DNA of 64,000 nucleotides, taken from the NCBI GenBank assembly GCA_965238025.1, contig OZ250162.1:1736001-1800000 (forward strand). The letters are read 5' to 3'. Source of the DNA: Pelagihabitans sp965238025 (lineage in GTDB: Bacteria; Bacteroidota; Bacteroidia; Flavobacteriales; Flavobacteriaceae). The stretch's first letter is position 1, and the number at the start of each line of letters is the position of its first letter. The position numbers and the translations under genes were made by a program. Shown piece after piece: positions 51,471-61,366 of this stretch. The notes beneath the pieces were generated by a model. It had not been told where the DNA came from and searched no databases. It saw only the letters and a program-made list of their open reading frames with translations.

Positions 51471-52916
51471 TTAAAACTCCGCATTTTGCGGTGTTCTGGG
51501 AAACGGAATCACATCCCTGATATTACCCATGCCCGTTGCGAAAAGTACCAATCGCTCGAAGCCTAGGCCAAATCCGCTATGAACCGCCGTGCCAAATTTT
51601 CGCAAATCTAAATACCACCAGAGTTCTTCCTCAGGAATATCTAGCGCAGCCATTTTATCTTTAAGGACATCTAAACGCTCTTCCCGCTGCGACCCGCCTG
51701 CAATCTCACCAATACCGGGAAAAAGTACGTCCATAGCGCGAACCGTTTTCCCGTCGTCATTTAAACGCATGTAAAACGCCTTTATTTTAGCCGGATAATC
51801 AAACAAGATAACCGGGCATTTAAAGTGCTTTTCAACCAGAAAACGTTCATGTTCGCTTTGGAGGTCGGCACCCCATTCATCGATCAGGTATTTAAATTTT
51901 TTCTTTTTGTTCGGCTTACTATTTCTGAGGATATTTATCGCTTCCGTATAAGTAATCCGTTTAAAATCATTATCGACCACAAACCGTAATTTTTCAATCA
52001 AGGCCATTTCACTTCGTTCCGCTTGAGGTTTGTTTTTTTCTTCGTTCAATAAACGTTCTTGAAGGAATTCTAGGTCTTCCATACAGTTGTCCAAAACATA
52101 TTGCACAACATTTTTAATGAAGTCTTCGGCGAGTTCCATATTATCGTTCAGGTCATTGAACGCTACTTCGGGTTCGATCATCCAGAATTCGGCCAAATGC
52201 CTTGTGGTATTCGAGTTTTCCGCCCTAAAGGTTGGCCCAAAAGTATATACCTTGCCAAGGCCCATTGCATAGGCTTCGGCCTCCAACTGGCCAGATACGG
52301 TCAGGTTGGTTTCCTTACCAAAGAAATCTTTTTTATAATCGATTTCACCTTCTTTGGTTAATGGAGGGTTTTTTGCATCCAATGTTGTGACCTTGAACAT
52401 TTCTCCAGCACCTTCTGCGTCTGAACCGGTAATTATGGGGGCATGAAAATTATAGAATCCGTTTTGGGTAAAATACTGGTGTATGACAAATGATAATGCC
52501 GACTTAACGCGCATTATGGCTCCAAACGTATTAGTGCGCACACGCAAATGCGCCTGCTCTCTCAGGAACTCTAGCGAATGTTTTTTAGGGGAAAGAATGG
52601 TCAATTTCACCTCTTCCGGGTCGGCAATACCGTGGACAAAAATAGCATCGGTTTGTATCTCGACCTTTTGTCCGCGTCCTTGACTCTCTACCAATTTTCC
52701 AGTAACCTTAATCGCGGCACCGATTCCAATCTGTTTCAACAGGTCTTCATTGAACTGCTCAAAATCTACAACACATTGAATGTTATTGATGGTAGACCCA
52801 TCATTAAGGGCAATGAAACGGTTGCTTCTAAAACTTTTTACCCAACCATTGACTACGACTTCCTGTGATTTAGGTTCGGTAGCGAGAACCGCTTTTACGC
52901 TAAGTGAATTCATCAT
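51471..52916 (-). CDS. asnS: Asparagine-tRNA ligase
   Basis: Class II aminoacyl-tRNA synthetase that charges tRNA-Asn. It has 481 residues: an N-terminal OB-fold anticodon-binding domain (VNGWVKSFRSNRFIALNDGS), motif 2 region TFRAENSNTTRHLAEFWMIEPE, and motif 3 SGFGLGFERLVLFATGMGNIRDVIPFPRTP. The HAEFWMIEPE and C-terminal FPRTPQNAEF are characteristic of AsnRS, not AspRS. The gene is monocistronic or leads into rpoN. Confidence 0.97.
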   Translation of the reverse strand: MMNSLSVKAVLATEPKSQEVVVNGWVKSFRSNRFIALNDGSTINNIQCVVDFEQFNEDLLKQIGIGAAIKVTGKLVESQGRGQKVEIQTDAIFVHGIADPEEVKLTILSPKKHSLEFLREQAHLRVRTNTFGAIMRVKSALSFVIHQYFTQNGFYNFHAPIITGSDAEGAGEMFKVTTLDAKNPPLTKEGEIDYKKDFFGKETNLTVSGQLEAEAYAMGLGKVYTFGPTFRAENSNTTRHLAEFWMIEPEVAFNDLNDNMELAEDFIKNVVQYVLDNCMEDLEFLQERLLNEEKNKPQAERSEMALIEKLRFVVDNDFKRITYTEAINILRNSKPNKKKKFKYLIDEWGADLQSEHERFLVEKHFKCPVILFDYPAKIKAFYMRLNDDGKTVRAMDVLFPGIGEIAGGSQREERLDVLKDKMAALDIPEEELWWYLDLRKFGTAVHSGFGLGFERLVLFATGMGNIRDVIPFPRTPQNAEF

Positions 52917-52991
52917 AAAAAATTAAAAGTCAAAGATAGCCTTTTGAGTAAAAACAAAAGAATGGGAAGTACTTAAAAATGGTGATTTCCG

Positions 52992-55388
52992 TTAAGAAAC
53001 GGGACCATCGTTTTCGTCTTTGGGAAGGATGTTGATTTGAGGTTTTTTAAGAACCTCCTTATTGGCAATATTTCGCTCCAATGATAAAAGAAGGGAGGGC
53101 AAAAGAATCAAATTCGCGAGCATAGCAAATAGCAAAGTTGCCGAAACCAATGCACCTAAGGCGACGGTACCACCGAAGTTGGAAATGATAAAAACAGAGA
53201 AACCAAAGAACAAAACTATCGAGGTATAGAACATACTTACCCCTGTTTCCCGCAAGGCAGCATAAACCGAGACCTTGATTTTCCATTTATTGGCAATAAG
53301 TTCTTGCCGATACTTTGCTAGAAAGTGAATGGTGTCATCCACCGAAATACCAAAGGCAATGCTGAAGACTAAAATGGTAGACGGCTTAATGGGTACCCCA
53401 ACAAAGCCCATTACCCCGGCGGTAATAACCAAAGGTAAGAGGTTTGGAATCAAGGAAATAATAATCATCCGAAACGAACGAAAGAGATAGGCCATAAAAA
53501 GGGCAATAAGACCTATGGCCAACGCTAGCGAAAGAATCAGATTCTTTACTAAATATTTTGTGCCTTTCAAAAATATAAGGGCGCCACCGGTCATATACGC
53601 ATTAAAGCGTTCTGCAGGGAAAATCTTTGTAATATTATCATTGAGTTCGGCCTCAATGGCCTCCATACGTTCGGTGTCAACGTCCCGCATAAAGGTGGTA
53701 ATCCGTGCGGACTGCCCTGTACTATCAACAAAAGATTTTAACATATCACCATTATCTGATGAGTTTTTGGCAACATCCATGATAAAAGTGTTCTCCTGAG
53801 AAGTGGGCAATTGGTAGTATTTTGGAATACCATTATAAAAAGCCTGTTTGGAATACTTTACCAAATTCACTACTGAAATTGGCTTGGAAAGCTCAGGAAT
53901 TTCATCAATAACTGTACTTAGGCGATCTATTCGCTTTAGGTTGGCTGGTTTTAGAACACCTTTGGGACTTTTAGTGTCTACAACAATTTCCACGGGCATA
54001 ATACCGTCAAACTCCTTTTCAAAAAAGCGGATATCTTTGAAAAACACCTCGCCTTTGGGCATATCTTCAATGATACTTCCTGAAATGCGAATTTGATAAA
54101 TTCCAATGATACTGGCAATCAATAGGATTAAGGAAACAACATAGACCGAAATACGCTTGTTGCGCACAATGTTTTCCATCCAATTTACAAAAGAGTCGAT
54201 CCAGCGTTTGTTCAAATGCTTTAGATGCTTGGTCTTGGGAAGGGGCATAAAACTATAAACAATTGGAATAATCAATAGGGACAAGATGAAAATGCCAATA
54301 ATGTTAATAGAGGCCACAATACCAAATTCCTTCAATAATTTACTGTCAGTAATGATAAAGGTAGCAAAACCTGATGCTGTGGTTACATTGGTCATCAAGG
54401 TGGCATTACCAATTTTAGAAATTACCCGCTGTAATGAGAGTGCTTGATTCCCATGTTTTTTAACTTCTTGTTGGTACTTGTTGATTAGAAAGATACAGTT
54501 TGGAATACCAATGACTATTATAAGTGGAGGAATTAGTGCGGTAAGCACCGTAATTTCATATTGTAAAAGGCCTAAAATACCGAAGGCCCACATAACCCCT
54601 ACGATTACTACTAGCATAGAGATAAAGGTTGCCCTGAAACTTCTGAAAAAGAAAAAGAAAATAAGGGATGTTACCCCAAGGGCCGCTAAAATAAACTTCC
54701 CGATTTCGTCAATGATATTTTGAGAATTCATTGTTCGGATATAGGGCATCCCGGATACGCGAATATCCATTCCGGTTTCTTCTTCAAAACCACGTATAAG
54801 GTTTTCGAGGTCTTGGAGGATGAAATCTTTTCGAACACTGGTGTTTACGATATCGGAATCTAAATTTGCCACAGTACGAATTGTACCGCTCTCGGCATTA
54901 AAAAGTAGATTGTCGAAAAACGGCAGGTCGTTAAATAGATGTTCCTTTAGGCTATCGACCTCTGCTTTGGTACGTGTTTCTGAGGTGATAAATGGGCGAA
55001 GGACGAACTGATTCTTGTCATTGTCTTTAACGAGTTCTTTCAGATTATCGGTGGAGATTACCAAGTCAACTTCAGGGAAGGCCGCCAATTGTTTGCTGAA
55101 TTTATTCCAGCGGTTAAAATTTTCAGGTGTAAAGAGACTACTGTCCTGAATGGCGAAGACAATGGCATTACCATCTTCACCAAACTGTTTTAAAAATGAT
55201 TGATATTCAAGGTTTACAGGATGGTCATCCGGTAAGAGATTTGCCTGTGAGCTTGAAAAACGCATTTTTTCCCACTGCATTCCTAAAAAAACAGTCATGG
55301 CCAGCACCAGAAATAGAATCAATATCCTATTTCTAAGAATAATCCGTGCTGTTTTTGCCCAAAAACCTTGTGTGAGTTTCGCTACCAA
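52992..55388 (-). CDS. MMPL/RND-family transporter
   Basis: A 798-residue inner-membrane protein with two repeats of a large periplasmic loop plus a six-helix membrane block. The first TM is near the N terminus (IRNRILILFLVLAMTVFL in spirit, at ~17-35). The two membrane blocks start at ~FILAALGVTSLIFFFFF and ~LILSLALAIGLIALFM. The RND hallmark FGISVDDTIHFLAKYR is in the second block. Family members export lipids or hopanoids; the substrate is unknown. It stands alone, 75 bases from asnS and 182 from frr. Confidence 0.88.
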   Translation of the reverse strand: MVAKLTQGFWAKTARIILRNRILILFLVLAMTVFLGMQWEKMRFSSSQANLLPDDHPVNLEYQSFLKQFGEDGNAIVFAIQDSSLFTPENFNRWNKFSKQLAAFPEVDLVISTDNLKELVKDNDKNQFVLRPFITSETRTKAEVDSLKEHLFNDLPFFDNLLFNAESGTIRTVANLDSDIVNTSVRKDFILQDLENLIRGFEEETGMDIRVSGMPYIRTMNSQNIIDEIGKFILAALGVTSLIFFFFFRSFRATFISMLVVIVGVMWAFGILGLLQYEITVLTALIPPLIIVIGIPNCIFLINKYQQEVKKHGNQALSLQRVISKIGNATLMTNVTTASGFATFIITDSKLLKEFGIVASINIIGIFILSLLIIPIVYSFMPLPKTKHLKHLNKRWIDSFVNWMENIVRNKRISVYVVSLILLIASIIGIYQIRISGSIIEDMPKGEVFFKDIRFFEKEFDGIMPVEIVVDTKSPKGVLKPANLKRIDRLSTVIDEIPELSKPISVVNLVKYSKQAFYNGIPKYYQLPTSQENTFIMDVAKNSSDNGDMLKSFVDSTGQSARITTFMRDVDTERMEAIEAELNDNITKIFPAERFNAYMTGGALIFLKGTKYLVKNLILSLALAIGLIALFMAYLFRSFRMIIISLIPNLLPLVITAGVMGFVGVPIKPSTILVFSIAFGISVDDTIHFLAKYRQELIANKWKIKVSVYAALRETGVSMFYTSIVLFFGFSVFIISNFGGTVALGALVSATLLFAMLANLILLPSLLLSLERNIANKEVLKKPQINILPKDENDGPVS

Positions 55389-55570
55389 GTTAGTTCGAAT
55401 TAAACCTTGACTTTGTGCTGAAACTAATTCAGTTAGAAGCTAGGTAGATTCTTTTGAATTTTAAAACGGGGCAAAGGTAGAAAATGCTGGGTTGTGTTCC
55501 TAGTGACAACATTTTAAGTTGGGTAGAAAAAATAAGTTTTTAAGAGGCTACAACGAATTCATCTGTAACG

Positions 55571-56128
55571 CTAAACCTTCATGATTTCGGCTTCCTTGGC
55601 TTCTAAAAAAGCATCTATTTTTTTAGTGTAGCTGTCCGTTAATTCCTGAACATCGGTCTCCGCATTTTTCTTTAGGTCATCAGAGGCATCATCAAGGCCG
55701 CGAATATCTTTGTTGCCTTCCTGGCGTGCGTTTCGTACACCAACCTTGGCATGCTCCGCTTCAGCTTTTGCTTGTTTGGCAAGATCACGTCGCCGTTCTT
55801 CGGTCAGTGGTGGTACATTAATAATAACACTTTCACCATTGCTCATAGGGTTAAACCCCAGATTAGCGTTCATGATGGCCTTCTCTATTTCCGGTAACAT
55901 CGCCTTTTCCCAAGGTTGTGCAGTAATGGTACGCGCATCGGGTGTATTAACATTGGCTACCTGATTCAAAGGTGTTAATGATCCATAATAATCTACCATA
56001 ACCGAAGAGAGCATAGCAGAACTGGCCTTGCCCGCCCGAATTTTTACAAATTCCTTTTCCAAATGGGTAATAGCGGCATCCATAGCCTCTTTACAAGTGT
56101 CTAGAATAAAACTGATTTCTTCGTTCAT
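55571..56128 (-). CDS. frr: Ribosome recycling factor
   Basis: Splits post-termination ribosomes with EF-G. It has 185 residues, exactly the usual length. Helices and the hinge are readable: HLEKEFVKIRAGKASSAMLSSVMVDYYGS, then INVPPLTEERRRDLAKQAK in the tRNA-mimic domain. It sits 60 bases downstream of pyrH, the conserved tsf-pyrH-frr type of order, although tsf here is at the far right end of the window and separated by other genes. Confidence 0.97.
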   Translation of the reverse strand: MNEEISFILDTCKEAMDAAITHLEKEFVKIRAGKASSAMLSSVMVDYYGSLTPLNQVANVNTPDARTITAQPWEKAMLPEIEKAIMNANLGFNPMSNGESVIINVPPLTEERRRDLAKQAKAEAEHAKVGVRNARQEGNKDIRGLDDASDDLKKNAETDVQELTDSYTKKIDAFLEAKEAEIMKV

Positions 56129-56188
56129 AACGTAAATTTAAAAATATGTGGTCAAAGAATGGGCCAAACTTGTTTGCAAGCAAAAAAA

Positions 56189-56896
56189 TTAGAGATTCAC
56201 CACAGTTCCCACATTTTGCCCGTCAACTATTTTTAATAGATTTCCTTTTTTGTTCATATCAAAAACCACAATGGGTAATTTGTTTTCCTGACTTAATGTA
56301 AAAGCAGTGGTATCCATCACTTTTAGGCCTTTTGTCAATACTTCTTTAAATGAAATCGTATCGAATTTGGTAGCGTGCGCATCTTTTTCGGGGTCCGAGG
56401 TATAAATACCATCTACACGCGTTCCTTTTAAAATTACATCGGCCTCTACTTCTATTGCTCGGAGTACGGCTGCCGAATCTGTTGTAAAATATGGATTGCC
56501 CGTTCCGCCGCCGAAAATGACCACGCGACCTTTTTCCAAATGGCGCATGGCACGCCTTCTGATAAATGGCTCGGCTACTTCGTTGATTTTTATTGCTGAT
56601 TGTAATCGGGTTTCCACCCCTTTTAACTCTAAGGCGCTCTGCAAGGCCAGACCGTTGATAACCGTAGCCAACATACCCATATGGTCACCCTGAACGCGAT
56701 CAACACCTGTATCTACCCCAGACATTCCCCTGAATATATTTCCGCCTCCGATAACGATGGCAACTTGAATACCTTTTTCTACGACAGTTTTAATTTCCTC
56801 GGCATATTCCCCAAGTCTTTTGGAGTCTATTCCGTATTGCTTTTCGCCCATTAGCGCCTCGCCGCTTAATTTTAAAAGTATTCGTTTGTAGTGCAT
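56189..56896 (-). CDS. pyrH: UMP kinase
   Basis: Phosphorylates UMP to UDP using ATP; amino-acid-kinase fold, 235 residues. ATP site RILLKLSGEALMGEKQYGID at the N terminus, IGGGNIFRG and GTGNPYFTTDSAAVLRAIEVEAD are diagnostic of bacterial UMP kinase. Its start is divergent from the M61 peptidase gene with 152 bases between. It precedes frr on the same strand. Confidence 0.96.
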   Translation of the reverse strand: MHYKRILLKLSGEALMGEKQYGIDSKRLGEYAEEIKTVVEKGIQVAIVIGGGNIFRGMSGVDTGVDRVQGDHMGMLATVINGLALQSALELKGVETRLQSAIKINEVAEPFIRRRAMRHLEKGRVVIFGGGTGNPYFTTDSAAVLRAIEVEADVILKGTRVDGIYTSDPEKDAHATKFDTISFKEVLTKGLKVMDTTAFTLSQENKLPIVVFDMNKKGNLLKIVDGQNVGTVVNL

Positions 56897-57048
56897 TGTT
56901 GTTTTTTAGTTGCACAAAAATAATCAAAAAAAGTTATGCTCATTGGGCCAATGAACAATAGGGTTTTTGTAAATGTTTAACAAACGAGCGCCGGATGACT
57001 GATAATTTTTGATGATCTTGCAGCGAATAAACAAAGCAACAATACATT

Positions 57049-58917
57049 ATGAAAAAATTTATATTCTGTTCACTTTCTACCCTCTTATTGTTTGGGTGTG
57101 GCGCGACAAAAACCTTGGTTTTAGCCGATAAAACCCCCATAGCGGTTCATATGGATTTAAAAAATGTTACCGATGATAAGGTTATGGTCAGTGTTGATCC
57201 TGGTGCTTTTACCACAGAGACGGTTTCATTTATGATTCCGAAAACAGTTCCAGGAACCTATAGTACAGATAACTATGGTAAGTATATTGAGGGACTAAAG
57301 GCCCTGGATTACAATGGCAAGGAACTGGCAGTAAGTAAGAGTGATGATAACACCTGGAATATTTCTAATGGAAAAACCTTGGATAAGATTACCTATTATG
57401 TAAATGACACCTATGATTCTGAGGGTGAACAGGAAGAAGCCGTTTTTTCCCCTGCTGGAACGAATATTTTGGCCGGAAAAAATTATATGCTCAACCTACA
57501 TGGTTTTGTTGGTTATTTCAATGGTCTAAAGGAAGTGCCTTATGAGCTTACTATAAGCAAGCCCGCAACTATGGAGGCAACAACTTCCCTGAGTAAAAAG
57601 GCTGTTCCAACCGATTCAGATGTAGATACTTTTACCGCAGACCGTTATTTTGATGTAATAGACAACCCGATCCAGTACGCCGAGCCAAATACGGAAACTT
57701 TTCAAATCAATGATATCAAGGTCACCTTAAGTGTGTATTCCCCAAACGGTAAGTATACTGCCGCGAGCCTAAAAGACCGTATGGAGAAAATGATGGCCGG
57801 ACAGAAGGCTTTCCTAGGCGATATTGATGGGACTAAAGAATACAGCATACTGCTCTATCTCTCAGAAATGGGCGAGGCAGACGCAAATGGCTTCGGTGCC
57901 TTGGAGCATCATACCTCTACAGTGGTAGTCTTACCTGAGGTAATGGAACAGGAACGTCTGGAGCAAACTATGGTTGACGTGGTGAGCCACGAATTCTTTC
58001 ATATCGTTACTCCCTTGAATATTCATTCTGAAGAAGTGCAGTATTTTGATTTTAATAACCCAAAAATGTCTCAGCATTTATGGATGTATGAAGGTACAAC
58101 AGAGTATTTTGCGAACCTTTTTCAGATTCAACAAGGACTGATCGACAATCAGGAATTTTATAAACGGATGATGGACAAAATCAGCAACGCCTCTTCTTAT
58201 AACGACAGCATGTCGTTTACAACAATGAGTAAAAATGTGTTGGAAGAGCCTTATAAAGATGAGTACGCCAATGTATATGAGAAGGGAGCTTTGATTAATA
58301 TGGCCTTGGATATTAAATTACGGGAATTGAGCAATGGCGAGAAGGGGGTACTTTGGTTAATGAAAGAACTTTCAAAGAAGTATGGGGATAGTACACCCTT
58401 TAAGGATGATAAATTGATTGACGAGATCGTAGCAATGACGTATCCCGAAATACGGGAGTTTTTTGATTTACACGTAATCGGCGATACCCCAATAGACTAT
58501 AGTTCTTATTTGGCAAAAGTAGGCCTTACCAGTGCCGAGGAGCAAAAAGAAAGCGGCTATTTTCTTCATGGTCAGGTACCTTATATTGATGTGGATCAAA
58601 AAAACGACAATGCCATTTTTGTTAGAAAAGGTATTGAACTGAACACTTTCTTTACTGGATTGGGAGTACAAGGCGGAGACGTTATCAAAAGTATCAATGG
58701 CACCCCCATAAATTTAGAGGCGATTCGTGGTATTATCGGAGCAAGTTTCGGCTGGACACCAGAAACTCCTGTTAAAATGATAGTGCAACGCGGGGAAGAA
58801 GAAATATCCTTGGAAGGCGTCGCCGGTAGGGCAATGGTAAATGAAAAGAATATTATTCCGATTGAGAATGTAACCTCAGAAAAACAGGCATTGCGTAAGG
58901 CCTGGATGAAAGGTTAG
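57049..58917 (+). CDS. M61-family metallopeptidase lipoprotein with PDZ domain
   Basis: A 622-residue lipoprotein (lipobox LLFGC, C~17). The zinc motif is H314-E-F-F-H318 in VVSHEFFHIVTPLNI, with the third ligand glutamate in WMYEGTTEYF, about 34 residues later. The N-terminal half is a beta-rich M61 domain (KTVPGTYSTDNYGKYIEG). A C-terminal PDZ domain includes FFTGLGVQGGDVIKSING. M61 peptidases such as glycyl aminopeptidase cleave peptides with N-terminal small residues. It sits at the cell envelope. A strong terminator ends it at 58949. Confidence 0.9.
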   Translation: MKKFIFCSLSTLLLFGCGATKTLVLADKTPIAVHMDLKNVTDDKVMVSVDPGAFTTETVSFMIPKTVPGTYSTDNYGKYIEGLKALDYNGKELAVSKSDDNTWNISNGKTLDKITYYVNDTYDSEGEQEEAVFSPAGTNILAGKNYMLNLHGFVGYFNGLKEVPYELTISKPATMEATTSLSKKAVPTDSDVDTFTADRYFDVIDNPIQYAEPNTETFQINDIKVTLSVYSPNGKYTAASLKDRMEKMMAGQKAFLGDIDGTKEYSILLYLSEMGEADANGFGALEHHTSTVVVLPEVMEQERLEQTMVDVVSHEFFHIVTPLNIHSEEVQYFDFNNPKMSQHLWMYEGTTEYFANLFQIQQGLIDNQEFYKRMMDKISNASSYNDSMSFTTMSKNVLEEPYKDEYANVYEKGALINMALDIKLRELSNGEKGVLWLMKELSKKYGDSTPFKDDKLIDEIVAMTYPEIREFFDLHVIGDTPIDYSSYLAKVGLTSAEEQKESGYFLHGQVPYIDVDQKNDNAIFVRKGIELNTFFTGLGVQGGDVIKSINGTPINLEAIRGIIGASFGWTPETPVKMIVQRGEEEISLEGVAGRAMVNEKNIIPIENVTSEKQALRKAWMKG

Positions 58918-58948
58918 TAGGAACGTCCCATATTTTAAATAGAATACT

Positions 58949-58977
58949 AAGACGCTACATTTTGTAGCGTCTTTTTT
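58949..58977 (+). terminator. Terminator after the M61 peptidase gene
   Basis: AAGACGCTACA pairs perfectly with TGTAGCGTC across a short TTT loop, followed by TTTTTT. It lies 31 bases after the stop and 90 bases before the sigma-factor gene, whose promoter must sit between. Confidence 0.9.
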
Positions 58978-59069
58978 GTGTAAAAATGTTACCTTAAAAG
59001 AAAAACCCAACATTTTTTGTAACCTTTTTATAGAAACGGGGTTTACCCTGTTGTAGACGTAAAACCAAA

Positions 59070-59624
59070 ATGCAAGAACTGACCAACAATGCATTAATGC
59101 TAAAAGTAAAATCGGGAGATCTCGATAAATTGGGATTGCTATACGAACGCCATAAAAAAAGACTGTTTGGGTTCTTTTATAATATGAACAGCAATGCGTC
59201 TTTAAGCGAAGATTTGGTACAAAACGTTTTTGTTAGAATGCTGAAATATAAGCATACGTTTACGGGAGAGGGTTCCTTTACGGCTTGGATGTTCCGTACG
59301 GCAAGAAATGTAAACTATGATTATTACCGCAAGAACAAAATAGCATTTAATCAAAGTGAGGTTAGCTCCATTGCCTATAAACTGGAGGACGCCGATACCA
59401 TAGAAAAAGGAATGCAACAAAAAGAAAATATATCGGTCTTGCATAGGGCAATGAAAAAATTACCTCCGGAAAAAAGGGAGATTCTAGTGCTTAGCAAGCT
59501 TAAGGAAATGAAATTCAGCGAAATCGGGGAAGTTCTCGGTTGCACAGAAGGTGCAGCAAAAGTGAAAGCCCATAGGGCACTCAAGGACTTGAGGACAATT
59601 TTTCTTCAATTGGAAACAAGATAG
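59070..59624 (+). CDS. ECF-type RNA polymerase sigma-70 factor
   Basis: A 184-residue extracytoplasmic-function sigma factor. Region 2 runs ~15-85 (LGLLYERHKKRLFGFFYNMNS, ASLSEDLVQNVFVRMLKY, FTAWMFRTARNVNYDYYRKNK). Region 4 (~125-180) contains the HTH LSKLKEMKFSEIGEVLGCTEGAAKVKAHRALKDLR. It is followed after two bases by a predicted anti-sigma membrane protein, so the pair is translationally coupled. A TTTTGTAAC box at 59015-59023 could be an ECF -35 element, but no clear -10 was found at the right distance. Confidence 0.93.
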   Translation: MQELTNNALMLKVKSGDLDKLGLLYERHKKRLFGFFYNMNSNASLSEDLVQNVFVRMLKYKHTFTGEGSFTAWMFRTARNVNYDYYRKNKIAFNQSEVSSIAYKLEDADTIEKGMQQKENISVLHRAMKKLPPEKREILVLSKLKEMKFSEIGEVLGCTEGAAKVKAHRALKDLRTIFLQLETR

Positions 59625-59626
59625 TT

Positions 59627-60433
59627 ATGGAACAAGAAAAATTTGAAATATGGATGATGGGGTATTTGTCGGGTGAGCTTGACGAAAATGGCCAGATGGA
59701 GTTTGAGAACTATTTAAAAGGTCATCCAAGCCGCCAAAAAGAGTTTGATGCAATGAATCAGACTTGGAACCAAATGGACAGCGAAATACCCGACCCATCC
59801 CAAAAAATGGATGAAGCTTTTTTTGATATGCTGAATACTCAGGTACAAATGGAGAAGGATAAACCCTTAGGGTGGTTGGAAAACTTGCGATCTTTTTTTG
59901 GGTCTGTTCAAAAGCCGCAACTGGCGTTTGGGATGTTGCTTTTGGGAATAGGTATTAGCGCCGGGTATTTTTTAAATACTGGTGTTAATGCAGAAACCAC
60001 AAAAGAAACCATTGTTACAAATAGCAAAACAGAAACTGAAGAAGTGCGCGAGCAATTGGTTTTAACATTGTTGGATCAACCGTCGGCCAATAAAAGATTA
60101 CAAGGCATAAGCGAAGTCAACAAGATTACCAAGGTAGACGAAAAAGTAATCAAGGCCTTATTAAAAACCTTAGATAATGACCCCAACGTAAATGTGAGAT
60201 TAGTGGCCATAGAATCGCTGACCAATTATTTAGACAACCCTATTGTCCGAGAGGGTTTGGTGCAGTCGATAGTGAGACAAGATTCGCCTATTGTTCAGGT
60301 TACTTTGGCCAACCTTATGGTGGCTTTACAAGAGAAAAAATCAATTGAACCTTTTAAGACCTTAATGCGTTCAAAGGAATTGAACCAATCGGTAAAGCAA
60401 AAACTAGAAACATCCATTAAATCGATAATTTAA
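59627..60433 (+). CDS. Anti-sigma-like membrane protein with periplasmic HEAT repeats
   Basis: A 268-residue protein in the anti-sigma position, two bases after the sigma gene. Residues ~1-60 form a helical anti-sigma-like domain (WMMGYLSGELDENGQMEFENYLKGH) without the Cys/His zinc ligands of ZAS domains. One TM helix lies at ~102-121 (FGMLLLGIGISAGYFL). The outer part (~150-265) has about three HEAT-like repeats (VIKALLKTLDNDPNVNVRLVAIESLTNYL, ...REGLVQSIVRQDSPIVQVTLANLMVALQEKKS). Protein-protein contact outside the membrane is inferred for the HEAT part, giving a sensor role. Confidence 0.7.
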   Translation: MEQEKFEIWMMGYLSGELDENGQMEFENYLKGHPSRQKEFDAMNQTWNQMDSEIPDPSQKMDEAFFDMLNTQVQMEKDKPLGWLENLRSFFGSVQKPQLAFGMLLLGIGISAGYFLNTGVNAETTKETIVTNSKTETEEVREQLVLTLLDQPSANKRLQGISEVNKITKVDEKVIKALLKTLDNDPNVNVRLVAIESLTNYLDNPIVREGLVQSIVRQDSPIVQVTLANLMVALQEKKSIEPFKTLMRSKELNQSVKQKLETSIKSII

Positions 60434-60492
60434 AATTAATGTCAAAATCAAATTAGAAGGAGTTTATTCATCAATCATAAAATCATAATCAA

Positions 60493-61362
60493 ATGAAAAG
60501 AGGAATTGTATGTGCAGTTTTAGCAATGACCTTTACTGTACAAGGTGCCAAAGCACAGAAAAAGGAATTTAAACAGCTTATTAAGAAAGAGCTGTCTTAC
60601 GAAAATAAGACTGGGGATAATATGCTTGAGGTGCACAATCTTAGTGGTTCTATAACGGTAGAAGGGTATGATGGTGCGATTGTATTGGTCGAGGTTGAAA
60701 AAATCATTTTAGCAAGCAAAACCAACGATTTAGAATTGGGTAAAAAGGAAATAGGAGTCAAGGTGCTACAAGAAGGGGATAAGCTTATCGTTTATCCCGA
60801 TGTGCCTAATATGCACTATAAAAATGGTCGCTTTACGAATATCGATTGCAACGGCTGGGAGGAATCCCCATATGATCATACCCTGAACTTTAGGGTAAAA
60901 ATGCCAAAAACCAACAAGCTCAAAGTTGGGGCCATCAATAACGGAGAGGTTATAGTAATGAACACGAGAGGCAACTTTATTCAGGCGAACAATATTAATG
61001 GGGGTATACATTTGAAAAATATTACCGGACAAACCAAAGTACATTGCATAAATGGGGAAGTGATGATTTCCTATGCGGCAAACCCGACCCAGTCGTCAAT
61101 CTATTATTCCTTGAACGGTGATATCAATATAACCTACCAAAAAGATCTTTCGGCGGATATCGCTTTTAAGAGTATGAACGGGGAGTTGTTTACTGACTTC
61201 GATATCTCGAAACAATACGCCAAAACCACTAAAGGCGAAGGTGATAGGGATGGTAAGGCGAGGTACAAATATGAATCAAAACCAATTGTTCAAATTGGCA
61301 AGGGAGGTCTTGATTTTGATTTTGAGACCCTAAATGGCAATGTAATTATTAAAAAAATCTAA
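60493..61362 (+). CDS. Secreted DUF4097-type beta-helix protein 1
   Basis: A 289-residue exported protein (signal peptide ends GAKAQ, ~residue 22). The rest follows the DUF4097 plan, repeated short strands with GxI/V and NGxI/V turns: VHNLSGSITVEGYDG, INNGEVIVMNTRGNF, NINGGIHLKNITGQTKVHCINGEVMI, MNGELFTDFDI and LNGNVIIKK at the C terminus. Such proteins have right-handed beta-helix-like folds and no known enzyme activity. Its paralogue is four bases downstream. Confidence 0.75.
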   Translation: MKRGIVCAVLAMTFTVQGAKAQKKEFKQLIKKELSYENKTGDNMLEVHNLSGSITVEGYDGAIVLVEVEKIILASKTNDLELGKKEIGVKVLQEGDKLIVYPDVPNMHYKNGRFTNIDCNGWEESPYDHTLNFRVKMPKTNKLKVGAINNGEVIVMNTRGNFIQANNINGGIHLKNITGQTKVHCINGEVMISYAANPTQSSIYYSLNGDINITYQKDLSADIAFKSMNGELFTDFDISKQYAKTTKGEGDRDGKARYKYESKPIVQIGKGGLDFDFETLNGNVIIKKI

Positions 61363-61366
61363 AATT

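Noticed and set aside
59015..59045. ECF autoregulatory promoter upstream of the sigma gene
   Set aside because: TGTAAC is present, but no CGTC/CGTA-type -10 lies at 16-17 bases, so it was not listed as a feature.
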